A stretch of 64,000 nucleotides of DNA from Prochlorococcus sp. AG-347-L20 (GCA_003281225.1 QCCP01000007.1:21075-85074); one strand, 5' to 3'. Numbered from the stretch's first letter, positions 24,973-34,077 are shown. A program made the numbers and translations. The notes: a model not told the origin generated them from the letters alone.

Positions 24973-25062
24973 GAATTGCCTAAAAACTTTGCTTTAAAGG
25001 TTAAAAATAATTAGATTAAATATTAATTTTCTTTCCATACTTGAAGCATTCATCCTATATTT

Positions 25063-25142
25063 TGTACTCCGTCGGAGAACCTGAAAGCGAACAGAAAAAT
25101 AACAAGAATTTGTTGAAATGGAGTACACCGCATGGAGTACAC
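25063..25142 (+). promoter_or_regulatory. Paired decamers near attR (possible recombinase arm sites)
   Basis: TGGAGTACAC occurs at 25119-25128 and again at 25133-25142, 14 bases apart, 60 bases before attR. An inverted relative (TGTACTCCG) lies at 25063-25071 and is followed by the small dyad CTCCG-T-CGGAG. The left end of the island has a similar pair. Confidence 0.5.
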
Positions 25143-25201
25143 AATATTTAAATCTGCGAGAATCCCCTCTATAACTGAATTTTTACGACTCAAATACCTA
25201 A

Positions 25202-25229
25202 TTCAAATCTGGGTCCTGGCACCTTTAAA
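25202..25229. repeat. attR-like copy of the 28-bp tRNA-Phe direct repeat
   Basis: Identical to 17619-17646. Only the 3' end of the tRNA is present here: upstream of the repeat the sequence is unrelated to tRNA-Phe, so this is an attachment-site remnant and not a second tRNA gene. Confidence 0.93.
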
Positions 25230-25251
25230 ACCCCTTTATAGAAGGGGTTTT
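25227..25251 (+). terminator. Terminator after attR (probably the original tRNA-Phe terminator)
   Basis: AAAACCCCTT and AAGGGGTTTT pair around a short loop, followed by an AT-rich tract. It holds the same place relative to the repeat as the hairpin after tRNA-Phe. Before integration this one would have followed the tRNA. Confidence 0.75.
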
Positions 25252-25304
25252 GTATTTTATATATATGTATAAACTTAATTTTTAATTTCTAAAATTTTAA
25301 ATTT

Positions 25305-25730
25305 TTAGTTATCCAATCTGCATACTTGACTAATCACACCCAAAATCAGCTCATCTCCATTTGGATCTTGCCAATCAGCGAAATCATTGAAATTGTTATT
25401 TACTTCATATGTAGAGACATCAACGTCTCTGAATGATTTTTCAAAACAATTTATATCCATTGTATAAAGAATATCCTTTGTTATTTCACTTTTTGTTTTG
25501 GGAATAAATTTACTCAATATTCTCACAGACCCGTCTTCATTCCTTTTTATACTTTGCCTATCCCATAACTGTTCACCATATTCACTTTTAGGGACCCCAA
25601 CCCATTCATGAGGCAAAGCATCTGATTTTTTTATTGAAATACAAAAGGAAACAATAATTGAAAGGGCTAAATAAATGATATTTCTAAAAAATATTGAATT
25701 GAATTTATTCTTAGAATCAATCATGACCAT
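25305..25730 (-). CDS. Small exported protein, possibly surface-adhesin E-like
   Basis: A 141-residue protein with an N-terminal signal or anchor (NIIYLALSIIVSFCISIKKSDA, cleavage plausible after ALP). The mature part, WVGVPKSEYGEQLWDRQSIK, RNEDGSVRILSKFIPKTKSE and MDINCFEKSFRDVD, resembles small exported proteins of the adhesin-E type with a pair of Cys (NCFEKS, QVCRLDN). That similarity is weak. Two start codons lie six bases apart. It is the first gene beyond the island. Confidence 0.7.
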   Translation of the reverse strand: MVMIDSKNKFNSIFFRNIIYLALSIIVSFCISIKKSDALPHEWVGVPKSEYGEQLWDRQSIKRNEDGSVRILSKFIPKTKSEITKDILYTMDINCFEKSFRDVDVSTYEVNNNFNDFADWQDPNGDELILGVISQVCRLDN

Positions 25731-25871
25731 ATATGAAATACAAAAATCTTTTATGGGGTGAAATATTAGATTAAAAATTTGTAAAAAATTTTATTGATTA
25801 GTATTTCTATTATAGATAGAATCAAATATTAAAATTAAGAATTTACTTCCAATAAATTTATTAGAAAAATA

Positions 25872-26507
25872 ATGAATAAGATTCAGAAATTTCTCTCAGT
25901 AGTTTTTTTCATTGCAATATTTGTTGTATTGATTTATTTAATCCAAAATTATGGGATTGAACCCTTAAGGAACAAAATAGAAAGTATGGGGATTTGGGCT
26001 CCTTTTGGAATATTCATCCTTAGAGGAGTAAGTATTATTTTACCTGCCCTTCCAAGTTCTGCTTATTCTCTGCTAGCTGGTTCATTACTAGGATTTCAAA
26101 AAGGTTACATAACTATAATCTTTTCTGATATCGTTTTTTGTCAAGCTGCTTTCTTTATTGCGAGAAATTATGGTCGGGTTCCTGTACGTAATTTAGTAGG
26201 CCCAAAAGCAATGCAAAAGATTGAAAGTTTTAATCAAAACCAGCTAGAAGAAAATTTCTTTCTTATGACAGGTTTACTAATGACTGGCCTTTTTGATTTT
26301 CTTAGCTACGCAATTGGTATTGGAGGAACTCGCTGGAAAATATTTACTCCAGCATTATTAATAAGTCTTCTAATTAGCGACTCTATACTTGTAGCAGTAG
26401 GAGCTGGAGTTAGCCAGGGAGCAGGATTATTTCTAGGGATTGCTCTATTGGGAATGTTTGCTTTAGCGACTATTTCAGGATTGGCAAAAAATAAAATGCC
26501 TAAATAA
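25872..26507 (+). CDS. TVP38/TMEM64 (SNARE-associated, DedA-like) membrane protein
   Basis: A 211-residue membrane protein with about five hydrophobic segments. The family core is visible: ILRGVSIILPALPSSAYSLL, the GSLLGFQKGYITIIFSD segment, and GLLMTGLFDFLSYAIGIGGT. Members of this superfamily move or flip phospholipids or ions in bacteria; the substrate here is unknown. ATG start. It is a single gene between the exported protein and the cpe genes. Confidence 0.82.
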   Translation: MNKIQKFLSVVFFIAIFVVLIYLIQNYGIEPLRNKIESMGIWAPFGIFILRGVSIILPALPSSAYSLLAGSLLGFQKGYITIIFSDIVFCQAAFFIARNYGRVPVRNLVGPKAMQKIESFNQNQLEENFFLMTGLLMTGLFDFLSYAIGIGGTRWKIFTPALLISLLISDSILVAVGAGVSQGAGLFLGIALLGMFALATISGLAKNKMPK

Positions 26508-26624
26508 CAAAACAGTTGATAATTCTGTAATCAAAGAAGAAAGATATGACATTTTCGCAAACAATAACTATATAAATAATGATTCATGCAAGAATAGAAA
26601 TCGATTAATTTTTAAAGTTATTAG

Positions 26625-26804
26625 ATGACTCCATTTAGACCAACTTCATATGATCGCCCTGGAGAACAAATATCAACTACTCCTTCTGGATTAAAAGTAA
26701 CTTCTGCAAAGAGATTAATGGTGGATTCAATGGTAAGAATGATACAAAAAGCAGAAAATCATTCCGTAGAAGATAAACTTGACGAAGAATCTAACAATAA
26801 TTAA
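26625..26804 (+). CDS. Small conserved-looking protein upstream of cpeS
   Basis: A 59-residue frame: [20 protein letters not shown], then [20 protein letters not shown], then [19 protein letters not shown]. It overlaps the start of the cpeS frame by 26 bases in another frame, which suggests coupled translation. It is polar, with no signal or membrane segment. I do not recognise a family. Confidence 0.5.
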   Translation: MTPFRPTSYDRPGEQISTTPSGLKVTSAKRLMVDSMVRMIQKAENHSVEDKLDEESNNN

Positions 26805-27330
26805 TCAATTCATTGATAAAAGTATAGGAGAGTGGAAATCTATTAGAAGTACTCACACTTTAGCTTTTCAGGAATTTGAAAACTCAACTAGTAGAATATA
26901 TATAAAACATATCAACAAAAAAAATAAAAAAGTCGTTGAAATTTTTAAAAATTATAAATTTAGTTTAAACCTAGAGAGCATAGCCATTTCTATAAAATGG
27001 CAAGCTTTTAGTGATTGGGAAGAAGATAATATGAGTGAGGAAGATGAAACTATTCTGATTTTTTTACCCAAAGATGAAAATTCAGGAATTGTTTTAAGAA
27101 ATAAAGGTTATGCAGAATCCTTTATTTCATCATCCAATTATTTTGTTGATGAACAAAATAATTTACACATTAAAACTATTTATAAATCAAAAGTTTCCGA
27201 AGAAAGAATTTCCTTTTTATCCACTCATATAAGATCTAGATTTTCTACTATTAGAAATCTGGAAAATAACTCAGTTATACAGACTTCCCATACTTCAGAG
27301 ATAAGGAATTTAGCTAGTTTAAAAGATTAA
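26779..27330 (+). CDS. cpeS: Phycobiliprotein lyase, CpeS/CpcS family
   Basis: A 183-residue protein with the lipocalin-like CpeS pattern: [20 protein letters not shown] and LAFQEFENS at the N-terminus, then beta strands with [10 protein letters not shown] and [12 protein letters not shown]. These lyases attach phycoerythrobilin to a beta-subunit cysteine. The start is a TTG. It converges on cpeB with a 17-base overlap. Together they are the reduced phycoerythrin remnant typical of high-light Prochlorococcus, which has no phycobilisome. Confidence 0.85.
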   Translation: MTKNLTIINQFIDKSIGEWKSIRSTHTLAFQEFENSTSRIYIKHINKKNKKVVEIFKNYKFSLNLESIAISIKWQAFSDWEEDNMSEEDETILIFLPKDENSGIVLRNKGYAESFISSSNYFVDEQNNLHIKTIYKSKVSEERISFLSTHIRSRFSTIRNLENNSVIQTSHTSEIRNLASLKD

Positions 27331-27826
27331 TTATCCTTTCAAATTGAAACTCTGTTTCAGATATTAATTTAGGAAGAAAGCCTTTGTTTCCACGTATATT
27401 ATTAACTGTTGAATTCAAATCAGAGATAGTTGCATCTCGCATTAATTCAAAAACCCTTCTTGCATTTCTTAAAGGTACCCCAAGAGCAAGATAAGTATTT
27501 TTAAGATCCTTCAAACAACTTTTTTCTAAAACTGATTCGTCATTGGAAATTAAAAGATAAGTAACAATCCTCAGGATTATTTCTCCATCTCTTAAACAAA
27601 CGGACATCTTGTTAGTTGTATTTAAAGATATTTTTGAATTAAGTGAATCTTGATTTTCGCAAATCATTGCTGTTACAGCGTCTGCTGCGATTGCATGTGA
27701 ATTATTGGTTATTGAGGTTATTGCATCTAATCTTGAGTTTGCACTATTAATAAATTCTTTTATATTGCTTAAATCATTTAATTTCTTATCGGCTGACAAT
27801 AGTTGATTATTCTTTGAAATTGACAT
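27314..27826 (-). CDS. cpeB: Divergent phycoerythrin beta subunit
   Basis: A 170-residue globin-like protein. The bilin-binding Cys site is seen in [20 protein letters not shown] (near residue 94), and the later [20 protein letters not shown] is typical of phycoerythrin beta subunits. Much of the N-terminal half is unlike the classical sequence, and no alpha-subunit gene or linker gene lies nearby. In high-light Prochlorococcus this protein is thought to have a non-antenna role such as photoreception; that is not shown here. Confidence 0.9.
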   Translation of the reverse strand: MSISKNNQLLSADKKLNDLSNIKEFINSANSRLDAITSITNNSHAIAADAVTAMICENQDSLNSKISLNTTNKMSVCLRDGEIILRIVTYLLISNDESVLEKSCLKDLKNTYLALGVPLRNARRVFELMRDATISDLNSTVNNIRGNKGFLPKLISETEFQFERIINLLN

Positions 27827-28004
27827 TCCTAAAGTAAAAATTTAGATACCGATCTTAAGAATAATACAAAGCTAGTAAAAACAACTCAATTTCAAACTTA
27901 ACGCAACGCTTCTTAATTAATAACTTCATTCCAAAGTTATAGTTGAAATAATTCAAATAAAAAAATTTTTTCCGCTAATATAAAATTACATTTTTAATAA
28001 AGTT

Positions 28005-28211
28005 TTGGATCATCAGGATTTAAAATTATCAAAGAAACTTATTTCCTCATATAAAAAGAGATTGGAGAAAGAAATTCTAGACAGAAGTCTGAAATTAAAG
28101 ATGCCTCAAAATAAATTTGAAGAAATAATTAATAACAATAATGAACTTATAAATTTAAAAAAAGCGTTAGAAGATCTAGAAACGGATTCTGAATCTCATA
28201 GTAAAGTCTGA
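28005..28211 (+). CDS. Small charged protein upstream of the helicase
   Basis: A 68-residue frame with a TTG start: MDHQDLKLSKKLISSYKKRL, then EKEILDRSLKLKMPQNKFEE, and an acidic end. It is predicted to be all-helical and soluble. It ends 22 bases before the helicase start on the same strand, so the two are probably cotranscribed. I do not recognise a family. Confidence 0.5.
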   Translation: MDHQDLKLSKKLISSYKKRLEKEILDRSLKLKMPQNKFEEIINNNNELINLKKALEDLETDSESHSKV

Positions 28212-28233
28212 TTTTTGAAAAACCCTTCCAAAA

Positions 28234-30642
28234 GTGCCACAAACCAACAATTTCCTTTTTAAGTCCCTAAACAATCAACAACTTCTAGCAGTAAAACATG
28301 TTTATGGACCTCTATTAGTTGTAGCAGGTGCAGGTAGCGGAAAAACTAAGGCTCTTACTCACAGAATTGCAAACCTTATTGAAGGTAACTCTATAGATCC
28401 CTATAACATTCTCGCAGTCACTTTCACTAACAAAGCTGCTAAAGAAATGAAAGCAAGATTAGAGGTTCTTCTAGCCCAAGAATTAGCTTTTAATCAATTT
28501 GGTCAGCCTTGGACAACGCTTAAAGAAATTGATCAAAATCAATTAAGAACAAACGTTCACCAAGAGAGGCTTCAGAACCTTTGGATCGGTACTTTCCATT
28601 CCTTATTTTCAAGACTTCTGAGATACGATATTGAAAAATATACTGATCCAGAAGGCCTAAAATGGACAAGGCAATTTTCAATTTATGATGAAACAGATTC
28701 TCAAACATTAGTAAAAGAAATTATCAGTCAAGATATGAATCTTGACCCAAAAAGATATGATCCCAAAAAGATTAAAAGATTAATAAGTAATGCTAAAAAT
28801 CAATGCCTAACCTCTAATGATCTTTTAGAAAAAGCAGATAATAATTTTGATAAAACAGTTGCAGAAGCCTACAAGAGATATAGGATTTCGCTCTCAAAAA
28901 ATAATTCTTTAGACTTTGATGATCTTCTACTTTTACCTGTATTCTTATTAAGGCAAAATGATATAGTCAGAGATTACTGGCACAAAAGATTTAAACATAT
29001 TTTAGTTGACGAATATCAAGATACTAATAGAACACAATATGAACTTATAAAATTAATTACGGCTGGAAATACTGAACCAAAAAAATTCTTCAATTGGGAA
29101 GATCGTTCAATTTTTGTGGTTGGGGATGCTGATCAAAGTATTTATAGTTTCAGAGCAGCTGACTTCAGAATTTTAATTGGTTTTCAAGAAGATTTTAAAA
29201 CTTCAATCAACGACGATACAAAATCATCTTTGATTAAATTAGAAGATAATTATAGGTCATCTTCCAATATCCTTGATGCTGCAAACTCACTAATTGAAAA
29301 CAACTCTGAAAGAATTGACAAAGTTTTAAAGGCTACTAAAGAAAAAGGGGAACTTTTAACGTTACTCAGCTGTGATGATGAAATTTCCGAGGCAGAAGCA
29401 ATTACCAATAAAATAAAATCACTCAATAATTATAATCAAAACCCAATTTGGAAAAATTTTGCAATTTTATATCGAACCAGAGCTCAGTCGAGAGTATTAG
29501 AAGAATCTCTTGTAAGGTGGCGCATTCCTTATACAATTTTCGGAGGATTGCGTTTTTATGATAGAAGAGAAATTAAAGATGCAATAGCATATTTGAAAGT
29601 TCTGGTTAATTCTTCAGATAACGTTAGTCTTTTACGAATCATAAATGTTCCTAGAAGAGGGATTGGTAAGACTACTATTCAAAAACTTAATGAACTATCT
29701 AATAGGTTAAATATCCCATTATGGGAGGTTCTTAATGATAAGCAAAGTCTTGAAGAAACAATAGGCCGATCATCAAAAGGAATTAATAAATTTACTGAAA
29801 TTATGAATGATCTACTGTGTTACATAGAAAATTCAGGTCCCGCTCAACTACTACAACTTATATTAGAAAAAAGTGGTTATTTAAGTGACTTGCTCTCTAG
29901 TGGGACTGAAGAATCTGAAGATAGAAGAAATAACTTACAAGAACTAATTAATGCAGCTACTCAATATGAAGAAGAAACAGAAAGTGGAGATGTAGAGGGA
30001 TTTCTTTCTACAGCAGCCTTAACAACTGATAATGATACGAAGAAAAATAATCCTAACTCTGTAACTCTCATGACTCTGCATAATAGTAAAGGTTTAGAAT
30101 TTCAAAATGTTTTTATAACTGGGCTAGAACAAGGTCTCTTCCCTAGCCATAGATCAATAGATACTCCCTCACTTCTTGAAGAGGAAAGAAGATTATGCTA
30201 TGTAGGTATTACTAGAGCTAAAGAAAGAGTTTTCTTAAGTCATGCCAGAGAAAGAAGATTGTGGGGTGGAATGCGTGAAGCAACAATTCCTTCAATATTT
30301 CTTTCAGAAATACCTGAAGATTTAATGGATGGCGAATTACCACAAACTGGTGGTGCTTCAATTAGAAGAGATTGGCATCTTGATCGTTTAACCAGAGTTG
30401 ATCGAAACAATCCAAATGAATTTGTTAACAAACCCATAAATGCAGTAAGGAAATTATATTCGGGTCCCAGTAAAGGGAAAAGCTGGATAGTTGGAGATAT
30501 GCTAATTCACTCAAAGTTTGGGAAAGGTGAAATCATTCATATTTTTGGGAGTGGGGAAAAAATATCTTTAGCAGTAAAATTTGGTGATAAAGGAAGTAAA
30601 ATTTTAGATCCAAGATTAGCTCCAATTCGTTATGTAAGTTAA
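28234..30642 (+). CDS. pcrA: ATP-dependent DNA helicase, UvrD/PcrA family
   Basis: An 802-residue superfamily 1A helicase for nucleotide-excision and mismatch repair. Motifs in order: Q motif LNNQQLLAVKH, Walker A AGAGSGKTKALTHR near residue 33, TFTNKAAKEMK, WIGTFHSLFSRLLR, DEYQDTN near 260, VGDADQSIYSFRAA near 290, LEDNYRSS, ILYRTRAQSR, LMTLHNSKGLEFQNVFITG near 615 and VGITRAKERVFLSHA near 660. The C-terminal domain ends with the Tudor-like LIHSKFGKGEIIHIFGSGE. The start is GTG. Whether to call it uvrD or pcrA is a matter of naming. Confidence 0.96.
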   Translation: MPQTNNFLFKSLNNQQLLAVKHVYGPLLVVAGAGSGKTKALTHRIANLIEGNSIDPYNILAVTFTNKAAKEMKARLEVLLAQELAFNQFGQPWTTLKEIDQNQLRTNVHQERLQNLWIGTFHSLFSRLLRYDIEKYTDPEGLKWTRQFSIYDETDSQTLVKEIISQDMNLDPKRYDPKKIKRLISNAKNQCLTSNDLLEKADNNFDKTVAEAYKRYRISLSKNNSLDFDDLLLLPVFLLRQNDIVRDYWHKRFKHILVDEYQDTNRTQYELIKLITAGNTEPKKFFNWEDRSIFVVGDADQSIYSFRAADFRILIGFQEDFKTSINDDTKSSLIKLEDNYRSSSNILDAANSLIENNSERIDKVLKATKEKGELLTLLSCDDEISEAEAITNKIKSLNNYNQNPIWKNFAILYRTRAQSRVLEESLVRWRIPYTIFGGLRFYDRREIKDAIAYLKVLVNSSDNVSLLRIINVPRRGIGKTTIQKLNELSNRLNIPLWEVLNDKQSLEETIGRSSKGINKFTEIMNDLLCYIENSGPAQLLQLILEKSGYLSDLLSSGTEESEDRRNNLQELINAATQYEEETESGDVEGFLSTAALTTDNDTKKNNPNSVTLMTLHNSKGLEFQNVFITGLEQGLFPSHRSIDTPSLLEEERRLCYVGITRAKERVFLSHARERRLWGGMREATIPSIFLSEIPEDLMDGELPQTGGASIRRDWHLDRLTRVDRNNPNEFVNKPINAVRKLYSGPSKGKSWIVGDMLIHSKFGKGEIIHIFGSGEKISLAVKFGDKGSKILDPRLAPIRYVS

Positions 30643-30647
30643 AACTC

Positions 30648-31895
30648 ATGAACGATATCTCTGATTACATCCAAGGGGAATTAATCAAAACTCCATTTAA
30701 TTTATATAACCTAATTGCTAAATACATAGAATCTAATAACAATACTAAAGTAGCTTTTGTCGGCGGTTATTTAAGAGATTTATTAATTAGTAAATTCCAC
30801 AAAAAATCGTTTTCTAAACCTGTAGATATTGATCTTGTTATTGAAGGATCCTCTATTTCTCTCGCAAAATTTATTAAAAAAAATATTGTAAATGTAGATT
30901 TATGTTTAATAAAGGAATTTAATTTATACAACACTGTAGAAATAAATATTAATGACTATAAAATTGATATTGCATCTGCAAGAAAAGAAATTTATTCTGC
31001 TCCTGGCTTAAATCCCACAGTAAATAAAAGTACTATTGATGAGGATCTTAAGAGGAGAGATTTTACTATAAATTCAATAGCCTTCGAGGTCTCGACAAGG
31101 AAAATCTATGATTTTTATGGAGGAATTTCTGATATAAAAAGTAAAAAATTGAACTTACTTCACAGTAATAGTATTTCAGATGATCCAAGTAGATTAATTA
31201 GATGTGCAAAATATGCTTCAAGGTTAGATTTCAATATTTCAAATAATTCCCTCAAACAATCTCAAGAAACAGTTAGACAATGGCCATGGAAAAGTTCAGA
31301 AACTCATCAGAAAATGATTTACCCTCCTGCACTAGGCATACGAATAAGGATGGAACTAGCTGAAATATGCAAACACGATAATTTGACTAATGTGATTTCG
31401 ATAATTCATAAATGGGAAATTATCTCAATCTTAAATGAAAATATTAAAGTCGATAAAAGATTTTTAAGAGGACTAAATTGGATTAAGAAGTTAAAGGGAA
31501 ATTATATGCTTTACTTATTAAAAGATTCAGAAGATTTAGAAAAAGCATGTCAAAGATTTTTGGTAAATAATAGCGAGATAAAAATAATAGAAGATTATAT
31601 AAATATCAAAAAGATATTAAATACAAACCAAAAAAATTTCAATCATTTTTCTCCATCAAGTTGGACCGAATTTATTGAAGATAGAAACCTTAATGATGAG
31701 ACAGTCAAATTATTAATTTGTGATGGAGGACCATACTGGCGAAAATTGTTTAAATGGTTATTTATTTACAAATTCATAAAATCAAAAAAAGATGGAGAAA
31801 CATTAAAAAAAGAAGGATGGGCCCCAGGGAAGGAGATGGGAAAGGAAATCAAAAGATTAAGATATTTGGAAATTGACAAATTAAATAGAAATTAA
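30648..31895 (+). CDS. cca: tRNA nucleotidyltransferase / poly(A) polymerase family (CCA-adding type)
   Basis: A 415-residue class II nucleotidyltransferase. The catalytic head is AFVGGYLRDLLISKFHKKSF, then VDIDLVIEG with the two metal-binding Asp. Further motifs are LKRRDFTINSIAF near residue 140, IYDFYGGISDIKSKKLNLLH, and DDPSRLIRCAKYASRLDFNI near 185. The C-terminal region is divergent helical. It finishes the CCA end of tRNAs, needed here because the three tRNA genes in the window do not encode CCA. It begins six bases after the helicase gene. Confidence 0.93.
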   Translation: MNDISDYIQGELIKTPFNLYNLIAKYIESNNNTKVAFVGGYLRDLLISKFHKKSFSKPVDIDLVIEGSSISLAKFIKKNIVNVDLCLIKEFNLYNTVEININDYKIDIASARKEIYSAPGLNPTVNKSTIDEDLKRRDFTINSIAFEVSTRKIYDFYGGISDIKSKKLNLLHSNSISDDPSRLIRCAKYASRLDFNISNNSLKQSQETVRQWPWKSSETHQKMIYPPALGIRIRMELAEICKHDNLTNVISIIHKWEIISILNENIKVDKRFLRGLNWIKKLKGNYMLYLLKDSEDLEKACQRFLVNNSEIKIIEDYINIKKILNTNQKNFNHFSPSSWTEFIEDRNLNDETVKLLICDGGPYWRKLFKWLFIYKFIKSKKDGETLKKEGWAPGKEMGKEIKRLRYLEIDKLNRN

Positions 31896-34067
31896 TTACA
31901 TTTTTACAACCTCTCCAACCTTGAACCATTTATCCTTTAGAACATTTTCATATTTACGATTACAACTAATCAATAAGGGGCCACATGTTTGAGGATCTAA
32001 TAGTAATGATATTCTCTCGTTAAAAGTCTCTTGATCTAATGAATTTTCGTTTAAAAAATTAATTATTCTTTTTTGCTTATTTACTTTATAAATTTTGTCA
32101 AAAATTTCTTTATTAGATTCAAAGAAAGTACTTTTAACATCTTTTCTTATTAAATCAAATACTCCAGGATAAGCTTTAAATGCAAATAAATCTAATAAAA
32201 CTTTTAGTGGCTCAAGATTATTTCTTTGCCTATATAAATTAGATGATTCAACCATTTCTTTAAGATGTCCAATAAATCCATATCCAGTAATGTCAGTCGC
32301 AGCATTGACTAATGATTCTTTAAATTGATTTTGAAAAAGATAAATTTCATCAATCAAATATTGCTGACTCTTTACTAAATTATTAATTACTTCAGAAGAA
32401 CTACCTAGCATATTAATATTTTGCATTTGACCGGCAAAGAAAATCCCAACGCCCAGAGGTCTAGACATCATGAGAATATCTCCAATATTCATTCCAGATT
32501 TTAGCCATGGTTTTGCTCCATTTTTTAAAATACCTTGAACTGTTAAAGAAATATCTATTCCTAATGAATAAGGTTTATTTACTAAACTTCTTGCCTCGAA
32601 AGTATGGCCTCCAAGTAATTCACCTCTATGATCCTCAACTGTTGATTTAATACCTTGAAGTGATTGAGAAAAGAGGTAACTTTGAAATTCCCTTTCAACT
32701 TTTGGTAATGCAATTAAAGCCTGCGCGGATGAAAGTTTTGCTCCGCATGCCCACAAATCTGAGCAAGCATGCAAAGTAGTAATTTTTGCATTAAGCCAAG
32801 GATCACTTACCAAAGCAGGAAATCCATCTAAACTTTGCAAGATAATATCTTGACCATTTTGATATATCTCAACTGAATCTTCAGGTGATAAGGCAAAAGA
32901 ATTTAAATTAGAATTTATTAATGATTTATTCAAAACAAACTGAGGAATTTTAGCTGCACATCCTCTGCAATCATTCAATGAAATATTTTTTTCACTACTC
33001 TTCATAATTACCCTTTTTGATCTGAACTTTTTAATAAAGTTGAGATCAATTTTATGCTTTAAAATCCAAAAAATAAAAGAAGGGCCGAAAACAAAATTGC
33101 GATAAATAGCAAAAGCCTTTGCATGATGGCTTGGAAATATATTTACTATTTGCAATCCGATCTTTTGAGGAAACCACTTTTTTAATGATCTCCCTTCTAT
33201 ATCTTTTTTTAGATTTTGTACTAATGTATTTACAACTTTTACTGCAAAAACTCCCGATGCTGGTCTTTTTGCTGAACCTACAACTGCGCAATCACCGACA
33301 GCAAAGATTCCAGAAAAACTTTTTATCTGTAAATTCTGATTTGTAATTATTCTGCCATAAGAATCCGAATCTAATAATTTTTTTTGTGACCATAATGGAG
33401 ATGTGTTTCCAGTACATAAAAGAATCTTGCCATAATCAAAATTAAGTTTTTCAACTAAATCAATATTGGAATTCCGTAAACTTTTTAGAATTGTATTATT
33501 AATTTTTCTTGAATCACATAATAGTTTTAAAGGTCTATCTCCCCATCTTTTTCTTAAAGCATAAGATACTTCAATTGCAGCAAGGCCACTCCCAACAATT
33601 ACAAATGGAAGTTCATTAACTGAATCAAAAATGTCCTCTTTTAATATTGAGTCATAAGCCCTTAAAAAAGGTTTAATTGAAAAAGCATTTCGATTTTTAA
33701 CCAGTGATTCAAATTCTTTTGGAACAATTGTTTGACTTCCATAATTAAGCACCAACTTTGAATAATTAATTGAAGGTCTATTACTTAAAACAATTTTCTT
33801 TAAATTGAAATCAATATCCTTTACTTCTTCTTCTATAAAAGATACTTTTGCATTTTTTGCTAAAGATTTTATATCAATTAAACTCTCTTCTAAAGTGATT
33901 GATTTTGAAATCACCGATGGGAAAGTAGCCGAATAAACCAAATGAGAATCTCTAGATATAATTGAAACAGGAATTTCTGGCATTAATTTCGGAAACATTA
34001 ACCATTTCTTCAATAAAGAAACATTTGAGTGTCCTCCTCCAATTAGTACCAGATGATTAAAAGCCAT
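31896..34067 (-). CDS. selD: Fusion of NDH-2-like FAD oxidoreductase and selenide, water dikinase
   Basis: A 723-residue fusion. Residues about 1-350 are a pyridine-nucleotide-disulfide oxidoreductase (LVLIGGGHSNVSLLKKWL, FVIVGSGLAAIEVSYALRKR, FAVGDCAVVGSAKRPASGVF). Residues about 360-723 are SelD, which makes selenophosphate: the Cys/Lys site NDCRGCAAKIPQFVL near 367-373, SPEDSVEI, ALIALPK, GGHTFEAR and ATDITGYGFIGHLKEM. The fusion is known in cyanobacteria and other bacteria. The product would feed tRNA 2-selenouridine. It is divergent from the MTA phosphorylase gene and ends one base after the cca gene in a convergent layout. Confidence 0.94.
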   Translation of the reverse strand: MAFNHLVLIGGGHSNVSLLKKWLMFPKLMPEIPVSIISRDSHLVYSATFPSVISKSITLEESLIDIKSLAKNAKVSFIEEEVKDIDFNLKKIVLSNRPSINYSKLVLNYGSQTIVPKEFESLVKNRNAFSIKPFLRAYDSILKEDIFDSVNELPFVIVGSGLAAIEVSYALRKRWGDRPLKLLCDSRKINNTILKSLRNSNIDLVEKLNFDYGKILLCTGNTSPLWSQKKLLDSDSYGRIITNQNLQIKSFSGIFAVGDCAVVGSAKRPASGVFAVKVVNTLVQNLKKDIEGRSLKKWFPQKIGLQIVNIFPSHHAKAFAIYRNFVFGPSFIFWILKHKIDLNFIKKFRSKRVIMKSSEKNISLNDCRGCAAKIPQFVLNKSLINSNLNSFALSPEDSVEIYQNGQDIILQSLDGFPALVSDPWLNAKITTLHACSDLWACGAKLSSAQALIALPKVEREFQSYLFSQSLQGIKSTVEDHRGELLGGHTFEARSLVNKPYSLGIDISLTVQGILKNGAKPWLKSGMNIGDILMMSRPLGVGIFFAGQMQNINMLGSSSEVINNLVKSQQYLIDEIYLFQNQFKESLVNAATDITGYGFIGHLKEMVESSNLYRQRNNLEPLKVLLDLFAFKAYPGVFDLIRKDVKSTFFESNKEIFDKIYKVNKQKRIINFLNENSLDQETFNERISLLLDPQTCGPLLISCNRKYENVLKDKWFKVGEVVKM

Positions 34068-34077
34068 TTACATCACT

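Larger units (their letters stand above)
17619..25229. mobile_element. tRNA-Phe-associated genomic island (about 7.58 kb), no integrase visible
   Basis: Bounded by the 28-bp tRNA-Phe direct repeats. It carries TPR-protein genes at both ends, an RHH/SepF-like protein, a DUF2130 protein, several small unknown ORFs and decayed frames; none are core photosynthesis or housekeeping genes, unlike both flanks. Paired TGGAGTACAC decamers lie just inside each end. No reading frame shows the Arg-His-Arg-Tyr pattern of a tyrosine recombinase or a serine recombinase domain, so mobilisation would need an integrase in trans, or the element is a remnant. The general design fits the tRNA-targeting islands (tycheposons) known from Prochlorococcus; that assignment is an inference. 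Confidence 0.82.

Noticed and set aside
25202..25229. A second tRNA-Phe gene
   Set aside because: Only the last 20 bases of the tRNA are present; there is no D-arm or anticodon arm upstream.
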